A stretch of 64,000 nt of DNA from Sedimentibacter saalensis (GCF_007830175.1 NZ_VLKH01000010.1:62001-126000); one strand, 5' to 3'. Shown: positions 34,254-44,076, numbered from the stretch's first letter. A program made the numbers and translations. The notes: generated by a model not told the origin, from the sequence alone.

Positions 34254-34311
34254 AATTATTTTTACAGTGTATAAACTTTAATTAATAGCTGTCCCTAATA
34301 GTACTCAGCTG

Positions 34312-35736
34312 TTACAGCTTGCCTTCTTTCATGAACTTTGAATTTGTTCCGTTGATTTCAAAAAACTCTTTAGAAGCTCTTTTGCCTATTCCATCAGGAT
34401 ATTTTTTGATTTTGGAAAGCACTTCATCCTCATTGACATTTATAAGCTTTTGATTTTGCATTATTATTTTTCCGTTTACTACCGATAGATCAACTTCCCA
34501 ACCTCTGGCACTATATACTAGGTTAGGAACTATATTTCTCATGGGATAAGTGTATATCGGCTGCATTGATGGGAAATTAAGGTCTATAGCAATGAAATCG
34601 GCCTGTTTTCCTACTTCCAAAGAACCCACTGATTCCCCAAGACCAACTGCCTGAGCACCTTCGATTGTGGCCATTCTCAATGCTCTCCATGCAGGCATTA
34701 TTTCAGGATTGCCATATTTAATCTTATTAAAAACACATACATTCTTCATTTCATGTATAATATTGTGACAGTTATTCCCTGATGCCTGATCAGAACCAAG
34801 AGCAACCTTTCCGCCGCTTTCCTGAAATACTACGCTGGGACATACAATTCCATCAATGATGCCAATTGAAGCAGGATTTACTATCATTGATGCTCCACTC
34901 TTTGCAATAATTCGAGTTTCATCATCATTGCAATCAGTAAGATGTACTGCAATAAGACTACTATCAAGATATCCAAGATCATTTAAAAATTCAGTAGGCC
35001 TTTTGCCATAGCGTTTGACTATTTGATATGTCTCACGATCGCCTTGCTGAACATGCATATGGATTTTTGTATTTTTTTCCTTTACTATCTTCTGAATTTT
35101 GAGCAGCATTTCTGGGCTAACAAAATCAGCCCCTTGAGGTCCAAATAGAATTTTAATCCTTCCATCTGATTTGTTATGCCATTTGTCATAAAGCTCCATA
35201 TTTTTCTTTAGGGCCTTTTCGCCTTGCTCATCATCAAATTCATAGAGCTCACCCGTCTTATATACTCTTCTTGTTGCAGCTCTTATATTTTGAGTAATAT
35301 TGCCTCTTGCACCAACTTTATCAATGAATTTGCATACATTGTTCATTTCAAATTCATAGTCACCAATTGTAGTTGTCCCTGCCTTTACAGCTTCAATAAT
35401 TGCTACCTCACTGCCAGCATCACGTTCCACATTAGTCACTACATTATCAAAAGGCTGCAGTCCGAACATCATCCAATTATTAGTATCCTGTGCCAGCCCT
35501 CTCATTACATTACATGCAGTGTGCATGTGTCCATCGATAAACCCCGGAAATATGGCATGTTCCTTCAAATCTAATACTTCTTCAGCTGAATATTCCGTAT
35601 TGACTTTATTGCTATCAATAAAATCAATAATTTTTCCGCCGTCGACAATCATTGCAACATCAGTCTTATACCCGACACCTTCTCCTTTCATTGTGTAAAA
35701 ATGAGGTGCCTTCACGATCATATCTACCTTCTTCAT
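34312..35736 (-). CDS. Metal-dependent amidohydrolase (SsnA/chlorohydrolase-like)
   Basis: 474 residues of the amidohydrolase superfamily that deaminate or hydrolyse heterocycles. FPGFIDGHMHTACNVMRG near 64 holds the HxH metal site, IHMHVQQGDRETY near 221 and IAVHLTDCNDDE near 257 the next His residues, and KVALGSDQASGNNCHN near 308 the catalytic Asp. The usual TPT-type C-terminus is replaced by KQADFIAID. It lies 24 bp after the NhaC-type transporter and so shares its sigma-54 promoter. A guanine-, hydantoin- or related ring substrate imported by that transporter is likely, but not shown. Confidence 0.88.
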   Translation of the reverse strand: MKKVDMIVKAPHFYTMKGEGVGYKTDVAMIVDGGKIIDFIDSNKVNTEYSAEEVLDLKEHAIFPGFIDGHMHTACNVMRGLAQDTNNWMMFGLQPFDNVVTNVERDAGSEVAIIEAVKAGTTTIGDYEFEMNNVCKFIDKVGARGNITQNIRAATRRVYKTGELYEFDDEQGEKALKKNMELYDKWHNKSDGRIKILFGPQGADFVSPEMLLKIQKIVKEKNTKIHMHVQQGDRETYQIVKRYGKRPTEFLNDLGYLDSSLIAVHLTDCNDDETRIIAKSGASMIVNPASIGIIDGIVCPSVVFQESGGKVALGSDQASGNNCHNIIHEMKNVCVFNKIKYGNPEIMPAWRALRMATIEGAQAVGLGESVGSLEVGKQADFIAIDLNFPSMQPIYTYPMRNIVPNLVYSARGWEVDLSVVNGKIIMQNQKLINVNEDEVLSKIKKYPDGIGKRASKEFFEINGTNSKFMKEGKL

Positions 35737-35760
35737 TTTCTACCTTCCAATAAATATTAT

Positions 35761-37293
35761 TTATGCAATAACTTCTTGTTTACTTGTAATCTTTGAAAAT
35801 ATAAGCAGTGCACATGCTAAGATAACTGCAGTAATCAGAATGCTCAATGCATATAGTCCAGTCAATCCACCGAACAGGAATCCTATTGCCGCCGAAATTC
35901 CTACAGTAAGTCCATATGGAAGTTGCGTCTGAACGTGAACTATATGATTACATGATGCTCCTGTTGAAGATAGAATTGTTGTATCAGATATAGGTGAGCA
36001 TTGGTCTCCAAATAATCCACCACTTATTACTGCACCTACTACGTACGCAAATGGAAGATTAAACGCGATTGCCATAGGAAAAGCTATTGGCATCATAATT
36101 GACCATACACCCCATGATGAACCTGTTGCAAACGAAATTGCAGCACCAAAAACAAATATCATAACCGGAACTAAACCTGGCGTTAAGTAATTTTCAACAA
36201 CACTAGCTAGATATACACCAACTTGCATCTGTCCTGTAATGCTTCCAACCGACCATGCACAAATTAGTATAAATGGTACTGAAATTAACTGGGCCATTCC
36301 ATCTACGAAATTATTAAATGCCTTAGTTATTGAAAATAACTTGGTCGTAACACCTACAATACCAGCACCAATTGCACCTCCAACGAAACCCATGCTAATT
36401 GCAAGGGTCATATTTCCGTTTAGAAATGCTTCTTTCAAACCATTTTCTGAAATATTGCCAGTCCAGAAAATTGTTGAAAACAATGACACAAATAAGCAAA
36501 TCATTGGAATTGCAAAATTCAAAATTGAAGGTTCATATCCTTCTGGAAGCTCTGCCTTAGTTTCAGGAACTAGAGGCTGTACGCCTTCACCAAGAAGTTT
36601 TCCCTCTTTTCTTGCCCTTAATTCTTCTTTATACATGGGTCCTATATTAAGATTAAATATTGCTACCAATATAACAGTCAACATAGCAAACAATCCATAT
36701 ATGTTGAATGGAAGCATATGAAGCCATATTGACCATTCATTATCGGTTAACCCTCCTGCTAAAAGTTCAGCAGAAATCAGTCCTACAATAAAAGGACCAT
36801 AGCTAGAAATTGGTGAAAATGCAGCTAAGTTGCATCCCATTGAGTCAAGAATGTATGCGAGCTTTGCTCTTGAAACCCTTACCATGTCTGTTACAGGTCT
36901 CATTATTGTGCCAAGAATTAGGCAAGGTTCAGTATAAGAAAAGATAAATGCTGAAAGGGCTGTTACAATCTGACCTTTTTTTGCATTATTGATTTTCTTT
37001 GTAACGATTTTAGCGAAAGCGTTTGCCGAACCTGTTACTCTTAGCATAGCCACAAGTCCCCCTGAAAGTGTTACCAACAGCAACAGACCTGCATTCCATT
37101 CACTTGCAATTGATGGGATAAAATAATCTCTGAAGACAGCTACAAATCCCACTACAGGATTAAAACCATTGAGCATAGTTGCTCCAACCCATACAGCTAC
37201 AAATAATGATAAGATTGTTTGTTTTGTCATCAATGCAAACACAATGGCAACAACTGGAGGGAGTAAACATAAAATACCGAAAACATTTTCCAT
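35761..37293 (-). CDS. NhaC-family antiporter/transporter
   Basis: 510 residues with about twelve membrane helices. The family blocks are present: TEPCLILGTIMRPVTD near 120, FATGSSWGVWSIMMPIAF near 393 and GDQCSPISDTTILSSTGA near 426. NhaC relatives exchange Na+ for H+ or organic anions such as malate and lactate. As the first gene behind a clear -24/-12 promoter and upstream of an amidohydrolase, it is probably a substrate uptake or exchange system rather than a housekeeping pH regulator. AAGGAGA lies eight bases before the ATG. Confidence 0.9.
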   Translation of the reverse strand: MENVFGILCLLPPVVAIVFALMTKQTILSLFVAVWVGATMLNGFNPVVGFVAVFRDYFIPSIASEWNAGLLLLVTLSGGLVAMLRVTGSANAFAKIVTKKINNAKKGQIVTALSAFIFSYTEPCLILGTIMRPVTDMVRVSRAKLAYILDSMGCNLAAFSPISSYGPFIVGLISAELLAGGLTDNEWSIWLHMLPFNIYGLFAMLTVILVAIFNLNIGPMYKEELRARKEGKLLGEGVQPLVPETKAELPEGYEPSILNFAIPMICLFVSLFSTIFWTGNISENGLKEAFLNGNMTLAISMGFVGGAIGAGIVGVTTKLFSITKAFNNFVDGMAQLISVPFILICAWSVGSITGQMQVGVYLASVVENYLTPGLVPVMIFVFGAAISFATGSSWGVWSIMMPIAFPMAIAFNLPFAYVVGAVISGGLFGDQCSPISDTTILSSTGASCNHIVHVQTQLPYGLTVGISAAIGFLFGGLTGLYALSILITAVILACALLIFSKITSKQEVIA

Positions 37294-37311
37294 ACATATT
37301 CTCCTTATCTA

Positions 37312-37327
37312 CCAGACTTATGTCTGG
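37312..37327. repeat. Inverted repeat in the leader of the NhaC-type gene
   Basis: CCAGAC, TTAT, GTCTGG, perfect arms, between the sigma-54 promoter and the start codon. It may be an RNA hairpin or a regulator site. Confidence 0.5.
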
Positions 37328-37347
37328 CTAATTTTACTATTATAAAT

Positions 37348-37364
37348 AGCAATAGTTGTGCCAA
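37348..37364 (-). promoter_or_regulatory. Sigma-54 (-24/-12) promoter
   Basis: On the minus strand TTGGCACAACTATTGCT matches TTGGCACN5TTGCW at every fixed position. The predicted start site gives a leader of about 45 bases before the NhaC-type gene. The adjacent sigma-54 activator gene is the obvious regulator. Confidence 0.92.
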
Positions 37365-37448
37365 TATTATGAATTTCTATATTACACCCATTTCAACAAC
37401 TTAAGGGCCACTGTCATTTTAATAAAACAAAATTATTTTACTTATTGA

Positions 37449-37464
37449 GTAAAAAATATTTTAC
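37449..37464. promoter_or_regulatory. Candidate enhancer site for the sigma-54 activator
   Basis: GTAAAA, AATA, TTTTAC forms a perfect 6-bp-arm inverted repeat about 100 bp upstream of the -24 element. Further TTTTAC hexamers follow within 40 bp. The position fits an upstream activator site. Confidence 0.45.
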
Positions 37465-37480
37465 TTTTTACTTTTTCTTT

Positions 37481-38860
37481 TTACCTTTTACTTTTCAGTC
37501 CAAATTTAAGTAACTTATAATTCAACGTTTGCTTTGATATTTTTAATTTTTTTGCTGCTTGAGTAATATTCTTGGTAGAATCCAGAGCCATGATAATAAT
37601 TCTTTTTTCATATTCATATACCTTGTCTTCCAAGCTAAGATTATCATCGATTTTAAGAAGAGTTTTATGCTCTTTTTCAAAGAGATTGAACATATATGCA
37701 GGAAGGTCCTTTATATTGATAATGTTTGATCCTATAACATTAAATGCACCTTCAACAATATTTTTAAGCTCTCTTACATTTCCAGGCCAATTATAATTAC
37801 ATAAAATCTCCATAACTTCACTGGAAACACCCATTACATTTTTGTTCATTTTCAAGTTATTCAAGCCAATAAAATAATTTACCATGAAAGGAATATCAGC
37901 TATTCGGTCTCTTAAAGGCGGAATCTCAATTAGAACTGTACTTAGTCTGTAAAAAAGATCCTCTCTGATAATATTTTCCTTCATACATTTTATTGGGTCT
38001 TGGTTAAGAGCACAGAGAACCTTTACATCAAAAGTCATGAATTCATTACTTCCAATTCTTTTAACCTTTTTTTCCTCTATAGTTTTAAGTATTTTAGCCT
38101 GCATAACCATACTCATGGAATTGATTTCATCGAGAAATATGGTTCCGCCATTAGCTATTTCAAATAATCCAGCTTTATCCTCGGCTCCTGTGAATGAACC
38201 CTTTGTAGCACCAAACATTATACTTTCTAAAAGCGTGTCCGGAATTGCAGCACAATTTTGCGAAACAAAAGGTTTTGAAGCCCTAGGTCCTGAACTGTGA
38301 ATACTCTGAGCAATCATTTCCTTTCCTGTACCTGTCTCACCATATATCATTACGGCTGATTCAGTACTGGCTATCATCGGTATCATTTTTTTTATTTCAT
38401 TAATTTTCTTAGAAGTTGTAATTATATCTTCTATATTGTACAGCTTTTCATCTTTAGTTGAAATATTAGGAATAACAATCTGTCTTCGTTCAATGTTCTT
38501 ATGAAATTCATCATCAATACACCTTGAAAAGTCAATAGCACCAACAATACGTCCACCTTGCATAATAGGAAGGGTACTGCATACATTTGTTACACTATCA
38601 CCATGAAGAGTGGTAAGATGTTCGATATGGTCATATATAGGCTTTTTGGTTTTTAACACATTCATAATTGTGCTATCTTCTTCTTTTATTTCAGGATGTA
38701 TTTCCATGATAGTCTTACCAATTACTTCGTCAAGTCGAAGGTTGTATAAGTCAGTTCTGAAATTGGTATAGTATTTAATTACACCTTTTTCATCGGTTAT
38801 TATTACTCCATCAAAATAGTTATATATGTTGAGCATTTTTGAAATATTAATATTACCCAT
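37481..38860 (-). CDS. Sigma-54 dependent transcriptional activator (PAS, AAA+, Fis HTH)
   Basis: 459 residues. A PAS sensor occupies about 10-115 (YFDGVIITDEKGVIKYYTNF). The AAA+ domain starts near 145: GETGTGKE (174-181) is Walker A, GSFTGA (221-226) is the sigma-54 contact loop with Ser in place of the usual Ala, and GTIFLDEI (239-246) is Walker B. The C-terminal Fis-type HTH is at about 420-455 (ITQAAKKLKISKQTLNYKLL). It sits between the hydantoin genes and the sigma-54 promoter at 37348, and likely opens that promoter in response to a small ligand bound by the PAS domain. Confidence 0.93.
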   Translation of the reverse strand: MGNINISKMLNIYNYFDGVIITDEKGVIKYYTNFRTDLYNLRLDEVIGKTIMEIHPEIKEEDSTIMNVLKTKKPIYDHIEHLTTLHGDSVTNVCSTLPIMQGGRIVGAIDFSRCIDDEFHKNIERRQIVIPNISTKDEKLYNIEDIITTSKKINEIKKMIPMIASTESAVMIYGETGTGKEMIAQSIHSSGPRASKPFVSQNCAAIPDTLLESIMFGATKGSFTGAEDKAGLFEIANGGTIFLDEINSMSMVMQAKILKTIEEKKVKRIGSNEFMTFDVKVLCALNQDPIKCMKENIIREDLFYRLSTVLIEIPPLRDRIADIPFMVNYFIGLNNLKMNKNVMGVSSEVMEILCNYNWPGNVRELKNIVEGAFNVIGSNIINIKDLPAYMFNLFEKEHKTLLKIDDNLSLEDKVYEYEKRIIIMALDSTKNITQAAKKLKISKQTLNYKLLKFGLKSKR

Positions 38861-38906
38861 CCATTTTACCCCCCACTCTTACAAATTCTGTTATTTACCA
38901 AAAAGT

Positions 38907-40310
38907 CTAGCATAAATCATAACAGTATGCAAACATTTTAGCAGGAATATACTTTCCCATTCCAATTTCACCTACATACTTTGCATTTTCAACTACAACG
39001 TTTCCCCTTAACAATACTGTTTCAACTCGTCCTATCTGTTTATTGCCTTCATAAACATTATAATCCACACCATTAGGGTTGTCATCAAGCTTCACTGTTC
39101 CATTATAACTAGGGTCAAAAATTACTATATCTCCATCTGAGCCGATTTCTAAAGTTCCCTTTCTAGGATATAAGCCGTTAATCTTTGCTGGCATTGTAGA
39201 TATTACCTCAACAAATTTCTGTTTGCTGATCTTTCCTGCCACAACACCATTAGTCCATACCATGTGGATTCTATCCCCAACACCCGGAGAACCATTGGGG
39301 ATATTAGTAAAATTATCTCTGCCTGCTTGTTTAAGTTCAGACAAATCGATACCGCAGTGGTCAGAAGAGACTGCAGTAAGAAGACCTTTTGAAAGAGCTT
39401 TCCATAATGCAATGCAATCCTCATCATCTCTTAAGGCAGGCGAACATATAAATTTTGCTGCTTCATTAAAATCAGGATTATCAAGCGCTTTCTTAGTTTT
39501 AGTTAGATAGTGGGTACATGTTTCTGCACTTACTCTGATTCCTTTACCCTTTGCTTCAAGCAGTTCTTTAAGAGCATCTCTGCATGTCATGTGAGCGATA
39601 TATAGGGGGGTATCTGTCTGTGATGCTAAGTAAATAGCTCTTCTAACGCCTTCTGCTTCAGTGAATGGTGGTCTTGATATATAATGGTATTTTGGTTCTG
39701 TCTGACCATTTTTTATGCATTCATTTCTAAAAAAGTCTATAATTTCTCCGTTTTCAGCATGTACAAAAACAGTTACGCCAACATTTCTAGCCTTTTGAAG
39801 TATTTTGAAAAAAGATCCATCATCTACATGAAGAGGTGAACCGTTATAGGCCATGAAGATTTTTATGCTGGAAATACCTTTTGCAGGAAGCATATCTATT
39901 TCATTAAAAATGCTATCCATAAGATATGTAACCATGGCATGAAGTCCAAAATCAACACATGCTTTTCCTTTTGCTCGTACGTTAATTCTGTAATCGATTG
40001 ATTCTATAAGTCCTTTCCATGGATCCTGAGGGGCAAAATCTATAATAGTTGTAGTACCACCTACTACTGCAGATTTAGTTGTTTCATATCCAGCCGTGTC
40101 TTTATTTCCTACATTGCAAAGAGCTGAAAAATGAGTATGTTGATCCACTCCACCCGGCATCACATATTTTCCTGTTGCATCAATAATTTTGTCAGCCTTA
40201 CATTCATTAATCAATCCCAGAGCTATAATTTTTTCATTTTCTATTAGTACAGCTCCCTTGTATTCATTCTCAGCAGTCAAAATAGTGCCATTTTTAATAA
40301 GTGTTCTCAT
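38907..40310 (-). CDS. Hydantoinase/dihydropyrimidinase
   Basis: 467 residues; opens hydantoin or dihydropyrimidine rings to N-carbamoyl amino acids. MPGGVDQHTHF (51-61) has the HxH metal pair, SSIKIFMAYNG (147-157) the Lys150 that is carbamylated to bridge two metals, VFVHAEN near 181 and PLYIAHMTCRDAL near 234 the further His ligands, and AVSSDHCGID near 313 the catalytic Asp. The start overlaps the stop of the racemase gene (TAATG). It works between the racemase and the carbamoylase in the same operon. Confidence 0.93.
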   Translation of the reverse strand: MRTLIKNGTILTAENEYKGAVLIENEKIIALGLINECKADKIIDATGKYVMPGGVDQHTHFSALCNVGNKDTAGYETTKSAVVGGTTTIIDFAPQDPWKGLIESIDYRINVRAKGKACVDFGLHAMVTYLMDSIFNEIDMLPAKGISSIKIFMAYNGSPLHVDDGSFFKILQKARNVGVTVFVHAENGEIIDFFRNECIKNGQTEPKYHYISRPPFTEAEGVRRAIYLASQTDTPLYIAHMTCRDALKELLEAKGKGIRVSAETCTHYLTKTKKALDNPDFNEAAKFICSPALRDDEDCIALWKALSKGLLTAVSSDHCGIDLSELKQAGRDNFTNIPNGSPGVGDRIHMVWTNGVVAGKISKQKFVEVISTMPAKINGLYPRKGTLEIGSDGDIVIFDPSYNGTVKLDDNPNGVDYNVYEGNKQIGRVETVLLRGNVVVENAKYVGEIGMGKYIPAKMFAYCYDLC

Positions 40311-41059
40311 TATTTCATTAACCTTTCTATATTTATAATATTATCATAGCCTATTACTAGTTTTTTTTCTGGTGATTTAAAAGTATTGCATTTACTTATT
40401 TTCACTTTCATTTCAACAAGTGCTTCAGCAAACTTTACAGAAGGCATTATACCGTCTAGGACTGGGATTCCAAGTTTTTCTCTTAGTTTATCAACAAAAT
40501 CCACAAATCCTGCACAACCTAGAAGTATGCATTCAGCACCGTCTTCTTCAACAGCCATTCTGCTTTGCTCTTCAAGTGCGAGTAATCCTTTTTCATAGTT
40601 ACTTCCAAACTCAAGAACTGACATACCTGTTGATCTGATTGATCTGCAAAACTTTTCCGCACCATAGTTTTCAATAAGATCAGCGGTCACTTTTCTAGAT
40701 CTATCTAGAACTGATACTATTGAAAAGTATGGTGCTATGAACTTTGCAGTAGTAATTGCAGATTCAGCGATGCCAAGAACTGGTTTGTCCGTAACTTCCC
40801 TTGCCGCTTGAAGGCCAGGATCTCCAAAGCACGCAATAATGAAAGCATCAACCATCTCTTCTTGATCTCCTTTCCTAACTTCTTCTATTACACCTGGAAT
40901 TGCAAGGTATTCATCAACATAGCATTCAATGCTCTCTGGCCCTGTTTTAGAGCTTACTGCGATTATCTCCGTATCAGTCCTACATACCTTCTTAGCCATT
41001 TCTCTGATGCCATCTGTCATAGACTGTGTAGTATTGGGGTTAATTAACTTAATTTTCAT
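40310..41059 (-). CDS. Hydantoin racemase-like Asp/Glu racemase family protein
   Basis: 249 residues from ATG 41059, which follows GGAAGG; a longer frame from 41080 has no ribosome site and would overlap more of the neighbour. MKIKLINPNTTQSMTDGI is the family N-terminus. Cys residues in IIACFGDPGL near 79 and LLGCAGFVD near 178 are placed like the two-base Cys pair that racemises 5-substituted hydantoins. Its position between hydantoinase and carbamoylase supports hydantoin over aspartate as substrate. It overlaps the carbamoylase stop by eleven bases. Confidence 0.9.
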   Translation of the reverse strand: MKIKLINPNTTQSMTDGIREMAKKVCRTDTEIIAVSSKTGPESIECYVDEYLAIPGVIEEVRKGDQEEMVDAFIIACFGDPGLQAAREVTDKPVLGIAESAITTAKFIAPYFSIVSVLDRSRKVTADLIENYGAEKFCRSIRSTGMSVLEFGSNYEKGLLALEEQSRMAVEEDGAECILLGCAGFVDFVDKLREKLGIPVLDGIMPSVKFAEALVEMKVKISKCNTFKSPEKKLVIGYDNIINIERLMK

Positions 41060-42245
41060 TAATTCTACCTTCCTTATCAATCTGTATTAATGTTTCATAA
41101 AGCACCCTTGCTCCCTTGAAAATATCTTCTTTTTTTGAAAATTCCATTATGTTATGACTAATTCCCATATGGCTTGGAATGAATATAAGTGAGGATGGTG
41201 TAAATTTTGCCATATTCATCAAATCATGACCAGCTCCGCTTATAATATGCTTGAAAGAGTATCCAATTTTACGTGTACTGTTTTCAATTATTTTCATTAA
41301 TTTTTCATCGCAAAAGGTTTCACCTTGTTTAATATACTCTTCAACAAAAAAGCCTCTTTCACACCATTTTGTTTGAATTTTATCAATAATTATTAATACG
41401 TTATCAAGATTTACATCTCTCATTTCAATTATGAATTCTGTAGTTCCTGGTATAACGTTAACCTCACCAGGCATCACTTTCAAAGTTCCTACAGTGCAAA
41501 CCATCGTATCGCTAAAAGTCCTTACAGCTTCCATCATCTCACTTATTATTCTGCACGTCTTTTCTAATGCATCATCTCTCAAATTCATTGGAGTACTTCC
41601 TGAATGATTAGACTTACCTATAACAGTTGCCTTATATCTAAGAATTCCTACGATACCACTTACAACTCCAATATCAACTCCTTGATTTTCTAGACAACCA
41701 CCCTGCTCTACATGTAATTCCAAATAGCATCTGTAGTTATCACTGCTTCTCTTCGAATCATAAAAATCCTCTTTTGTTAATCCTTGTGCTGTCATCTTAG
41801 AAAGCATAACGCTATCAAAACCTGCGCCTATAAAAGCATTGCTTCCAAATGTCCCGCCAATTACATTTCCCTCTTCTTCATTGAATGCAATTATTTCTAT
41901 TGGATGACTATTTTTATACCCTGCTTCTTTCATAGCTCGTACCACTTCAATTGCAGCAAGCACTCCAAGAGCTCCATCGAATATACCTCCCCCTAATACA
42001 GTATCAATATGTGAGCCCATAGCGATGATTTTTTCATTACATCTTCCTTCGAGATAACCAGTGAGATTTCCTATTTTGTCAATATTTGTTTTTAAACCGG
42101 CGTTTTTCATAAGTACTTCAACAAATTTTCTGCCCTCATAAAAACTTTTGCTATATGCCTGTCTCGTTGTTCCAATACCGTCTACATATCCGATTTTACC
42201 AAGTTCATTTATATCATTCATCAGTCGGTTAATGTTTATTGACAT
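41049..42245 (-). CDS. M20 family N-carbamoyl-L-amino acid hydrolase
   Basis: 398 residues. It hydrolyses N-carbamoyl amino acids made by the hydantoinase. MGSHIDTVLGGGIFDGALGV near 77 gives the first His and bridging Asp, AFNEEEGNVIGGTFGS near 125 the catalytic Glu, LELHVEQGGCLE near 187 the next His, GKSNHSGSTPMNLRDDA near 220 the dimer domain, and PSHMGISHNIMEF near 364 the last His. AAGAGG precedes ATG 42245, which lies inside the end of the aminotransferase gene, so translation is coupled. It is a diverged paralogue of the gene at 23723-24955. Confidence 0.92.
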   Translation of the reverse strand: MSININRLMNDINELGKIGYVDGIGTTRQAYSKSFYEGRKFVEVLMKNAGLKTNIDKIGNLTGYLEGRCNEKIIAMGSHIDTVLGGGIFDGALGVLAAIEVVRAMKEAGYKNSHPIEIIAFNEEEGNVIGGTFGSNAFIGAGFDSVMLSKMTAQGLTKEDFYDSKRSSDNYRCYLELHVEQGGCLENQGVDIGVVSGIVGILRYKATVIGKSNHSGSTPMNLRDDALEKTCRIISEMMEAVRTFSDTMVCTVGTLKVMPGEVNVIPGTTEFIIEMRDVNLDNVLIIIDKIQTKWCERGFFVEEYIKQGETFCDEKLMKIIENSTRKIGYSFKHIISGAGHDLMNMAKFTPSSLIFIPSHMGISHNIMEFSKKEDIFKGARVLYETLIQIDKEGRINEN

Positions 42246-43407
42246 GTTTTATACCTCTTATGAATTCTTCCATAAGATCCATTCCTTTCTGAATATTTTC
42301 CATGGAAGTAGCAAACGAAATTCTGATGTATCCTTCTCCACTGTTGCCAAAAGCAGTTCCCGGTACTACAACCACCTGCTTTTCTTCAAGAAGCCTGATT
42401 GAAAATTCTTCAGAAGACAAACCCGTGCCCTTTATCGATATAAAAGCATAAAAAGTTCCAGATGACTTCTTATAGCTTACTCCTGGCATTGATTCAAGCC
42501 TTTTTGATATGTAATCTCTTCGTTCTTTATAACATGAAATCATCATATTCAAATGATTTCTTGTACCATTAAGAGCCGCCATTGCAGCGTATTGGCTTGG
42601 CATAGACACACATGCAGTGATATTTTCTTGAAGTTTCGTAATATTTGAAATGATTTGTTGAGGGCCAGCAACATAACCTACTCTCCAGCCCGTCATTGCA
42701 TAAGTCTTAGAAAAACTATCAACTACCAATGTTCGTTTTTTCATATCTTCAAAACTTGCTATGCTTTTATATTGCAGATTATCAAATATAATATGTTTAT
42801 ATACTTCATCAGATATAATAAAAATATCTTTTTCTTTTGCAATCTCAGCTATTGATTTAATTATTTCATTACTAAACACTATTCCCGTTGGATTACAAGG
42901 TGAATTAATAATTATAGCTTTCGTCCTATTTGTAACTGATGACCTTATTTTTTTTATATCAGGTTGCAAACCGTTTATAGTATCTGCAGGTATGGATATT
43001 GGAACTCCATAGCACATAATAATCTGCTGTATGTAATTAGTCCAATATGGTTCTATAACTATAACTTCATCTCCTGGATTAAGCATTACTTTAAGTACCT
43101 GATAAATTCCACACATTGCACCGGTAGTTACAGTAATTTCTGATATTGGGTCATATTCAACTCCTATTTCATTATAGAGATAATTAGAAATAGTCATTCT
43201 CAAAGGCATAATGCCAGTGTTTTCAGAATACTTGCTCTTTCCCTCTATTATTGCATTACAACCTGCAAGTACAACTTCTTCTGAGGCTGTAAAGTCAGGT
43301 TCGCCAATTGCAAAGCTAATAACATTGTCATACTTTAAAGATCTATTAAACATATCTCTTATTTTTGAATGTTTAATTGCCTTTGTATTGTCTGAAATAG
43401 TAATCAT
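42229..43407 (-). CDS. Class I/II PLP aminotransferase
   Basis: 392 residues, fold-type I. SENTGIMPLRMTISNYLY near 57, NSPCNPTGIVFSN near 166, ISDEVYKHIIFD near 196 and VDSFSKTYAMTGWRVGY near 226, with the PLP Lys in SFSKT, follow the aspartate/aromatic aminotransferase plan; the conserved final Arg is in GYIRISFA. In this operon it probably removes the amino group of the amino acid released by the carbamoylase. It starts one base after the membrane-protein stop and overlaps the carbamoylase start by 17 bases. Confidence 0.92.
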   Translation of the reverse strand: MITISDNTKAIKHSKIRDMFNRSLKYDNVISFAIGEPDFTASEEVVLAGCNAIIEGKSKYSENTGIMPLRMTISNYLYNEIGVEYDPISEITVTTGAMCGIYQVLKVMLNPGDEVIVIEPYWTNYIQQIIMCYGVPISIPADTINGLQPDIKKIRSSVTNRTKAIIINSPCNPTGIVFSNEIIKSIAEIAKEKDIFIISDEVYKHIIFDNLQYKSIASFEDMKKRTLVVDSFSKTYAMTGWRVGYVAGPQQIISNITKLQENITACVSMPSQYAAMAALNGTRNHLNMMISCYKERRDYISKRLESMPGVSYKKSSGTFYAFISIKGTGLSSEEFSIRLLEEKQVVVVPGTAFGNSGEGYIRISFATSMENIQKGMDLMEEFIRGIKHVNKH

Positions 43408-43408
43408 A

Positions 43409-44074
43409 TTATATTATCCTTTCTGATTTCATTCTCTCATTGTGTTTTAATAAAGTCATTAACATCCCGAATACCAAAGATAACATTGCAGCAAATGCTA
43501 CCTGAAGATATTCTGGAAGTAAGAATATTAATGTGTTGACTGGGATCCAGAAGAAAGGAATAGTCTTGAAAAAACTAAATTCAACAAATTCCCCCCATTC
43601 AACAGATGTTACCGATTCATACACTGTCATTTTTCTGTTATACAGATACTTTTCTTCAAAATAGTTACTAAATATTCTCATAGCTGCAGAATGTATAGGA
43701 GCAAAAAACAAATTGACAGAGCAGCTTATAAAAAATGCCTTTGCTAAATGGCTTCCATAGAAAGGGAGCATTTCGTCCTTCATAGCCAGTTCAACTCCTC
43801 CGCTTACTACTTTAAATGCTATTGTCACAAATAATCCACCAATTCCCCACATAATAGCTTTAGAAATAGCACACTTATTTACCTCCCATTTTCCATATAA
43901 AATTCTAGTTGATAAAATTTCTCCTGAAGAAGCAAAAATCATAAACTGAATAAATCCGCCCAAATAAGGAAACTCCTTGTTCCAAATAGTAAGCTTGCCC
44001 ATAAGCGCTATGGTAGCCACACTGGAAAATAGCATTGAATATCCTAATGCCCATAATACATCACATTTTTTCAT
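43409..44074 (-). CDS. Membrane protein of the hydantoin cluster, unknown function
   Basis: 221 residues with about five or six membrane segments (8-25, 36-52, 72-94, 108-125, 168-190, 192-212). The C-terminal block FFWIPVNTLIFLLPEYLQVA near 173 faintly resembles the WP...NF.fVP signature of Mpv17/PMP22 proteins, which I consider only a hint. It is encoded with two-base gaps between the KDG kinase and the aminotransferase, so it should serve the same pathway, perhaps as an uptake or exit channel. No transporter motif is recognised. Confidence 0.7.
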   Translation of the reverse strand: MKKCDVLWALGYSMLFSSVATIALMGKLTIWNKEFPYLGGFIQFMIFASSGEILSTRILYGKWEVNKCAISKAIMWGIGGLFVTIAFKVVSGGVELAMKDEMLPFYGSHLAKAFFISCSVNLFFAPIHSAAMRIFSNYFEEKYLYNRKMTVYESVTSVEWGEFVEFSFFKTIPFFWIPVNTLIFLLPEYLQVAFAAMLSLVFGMLMTLLKHNERMKSERII

Positions 44075-44076
44075 AG

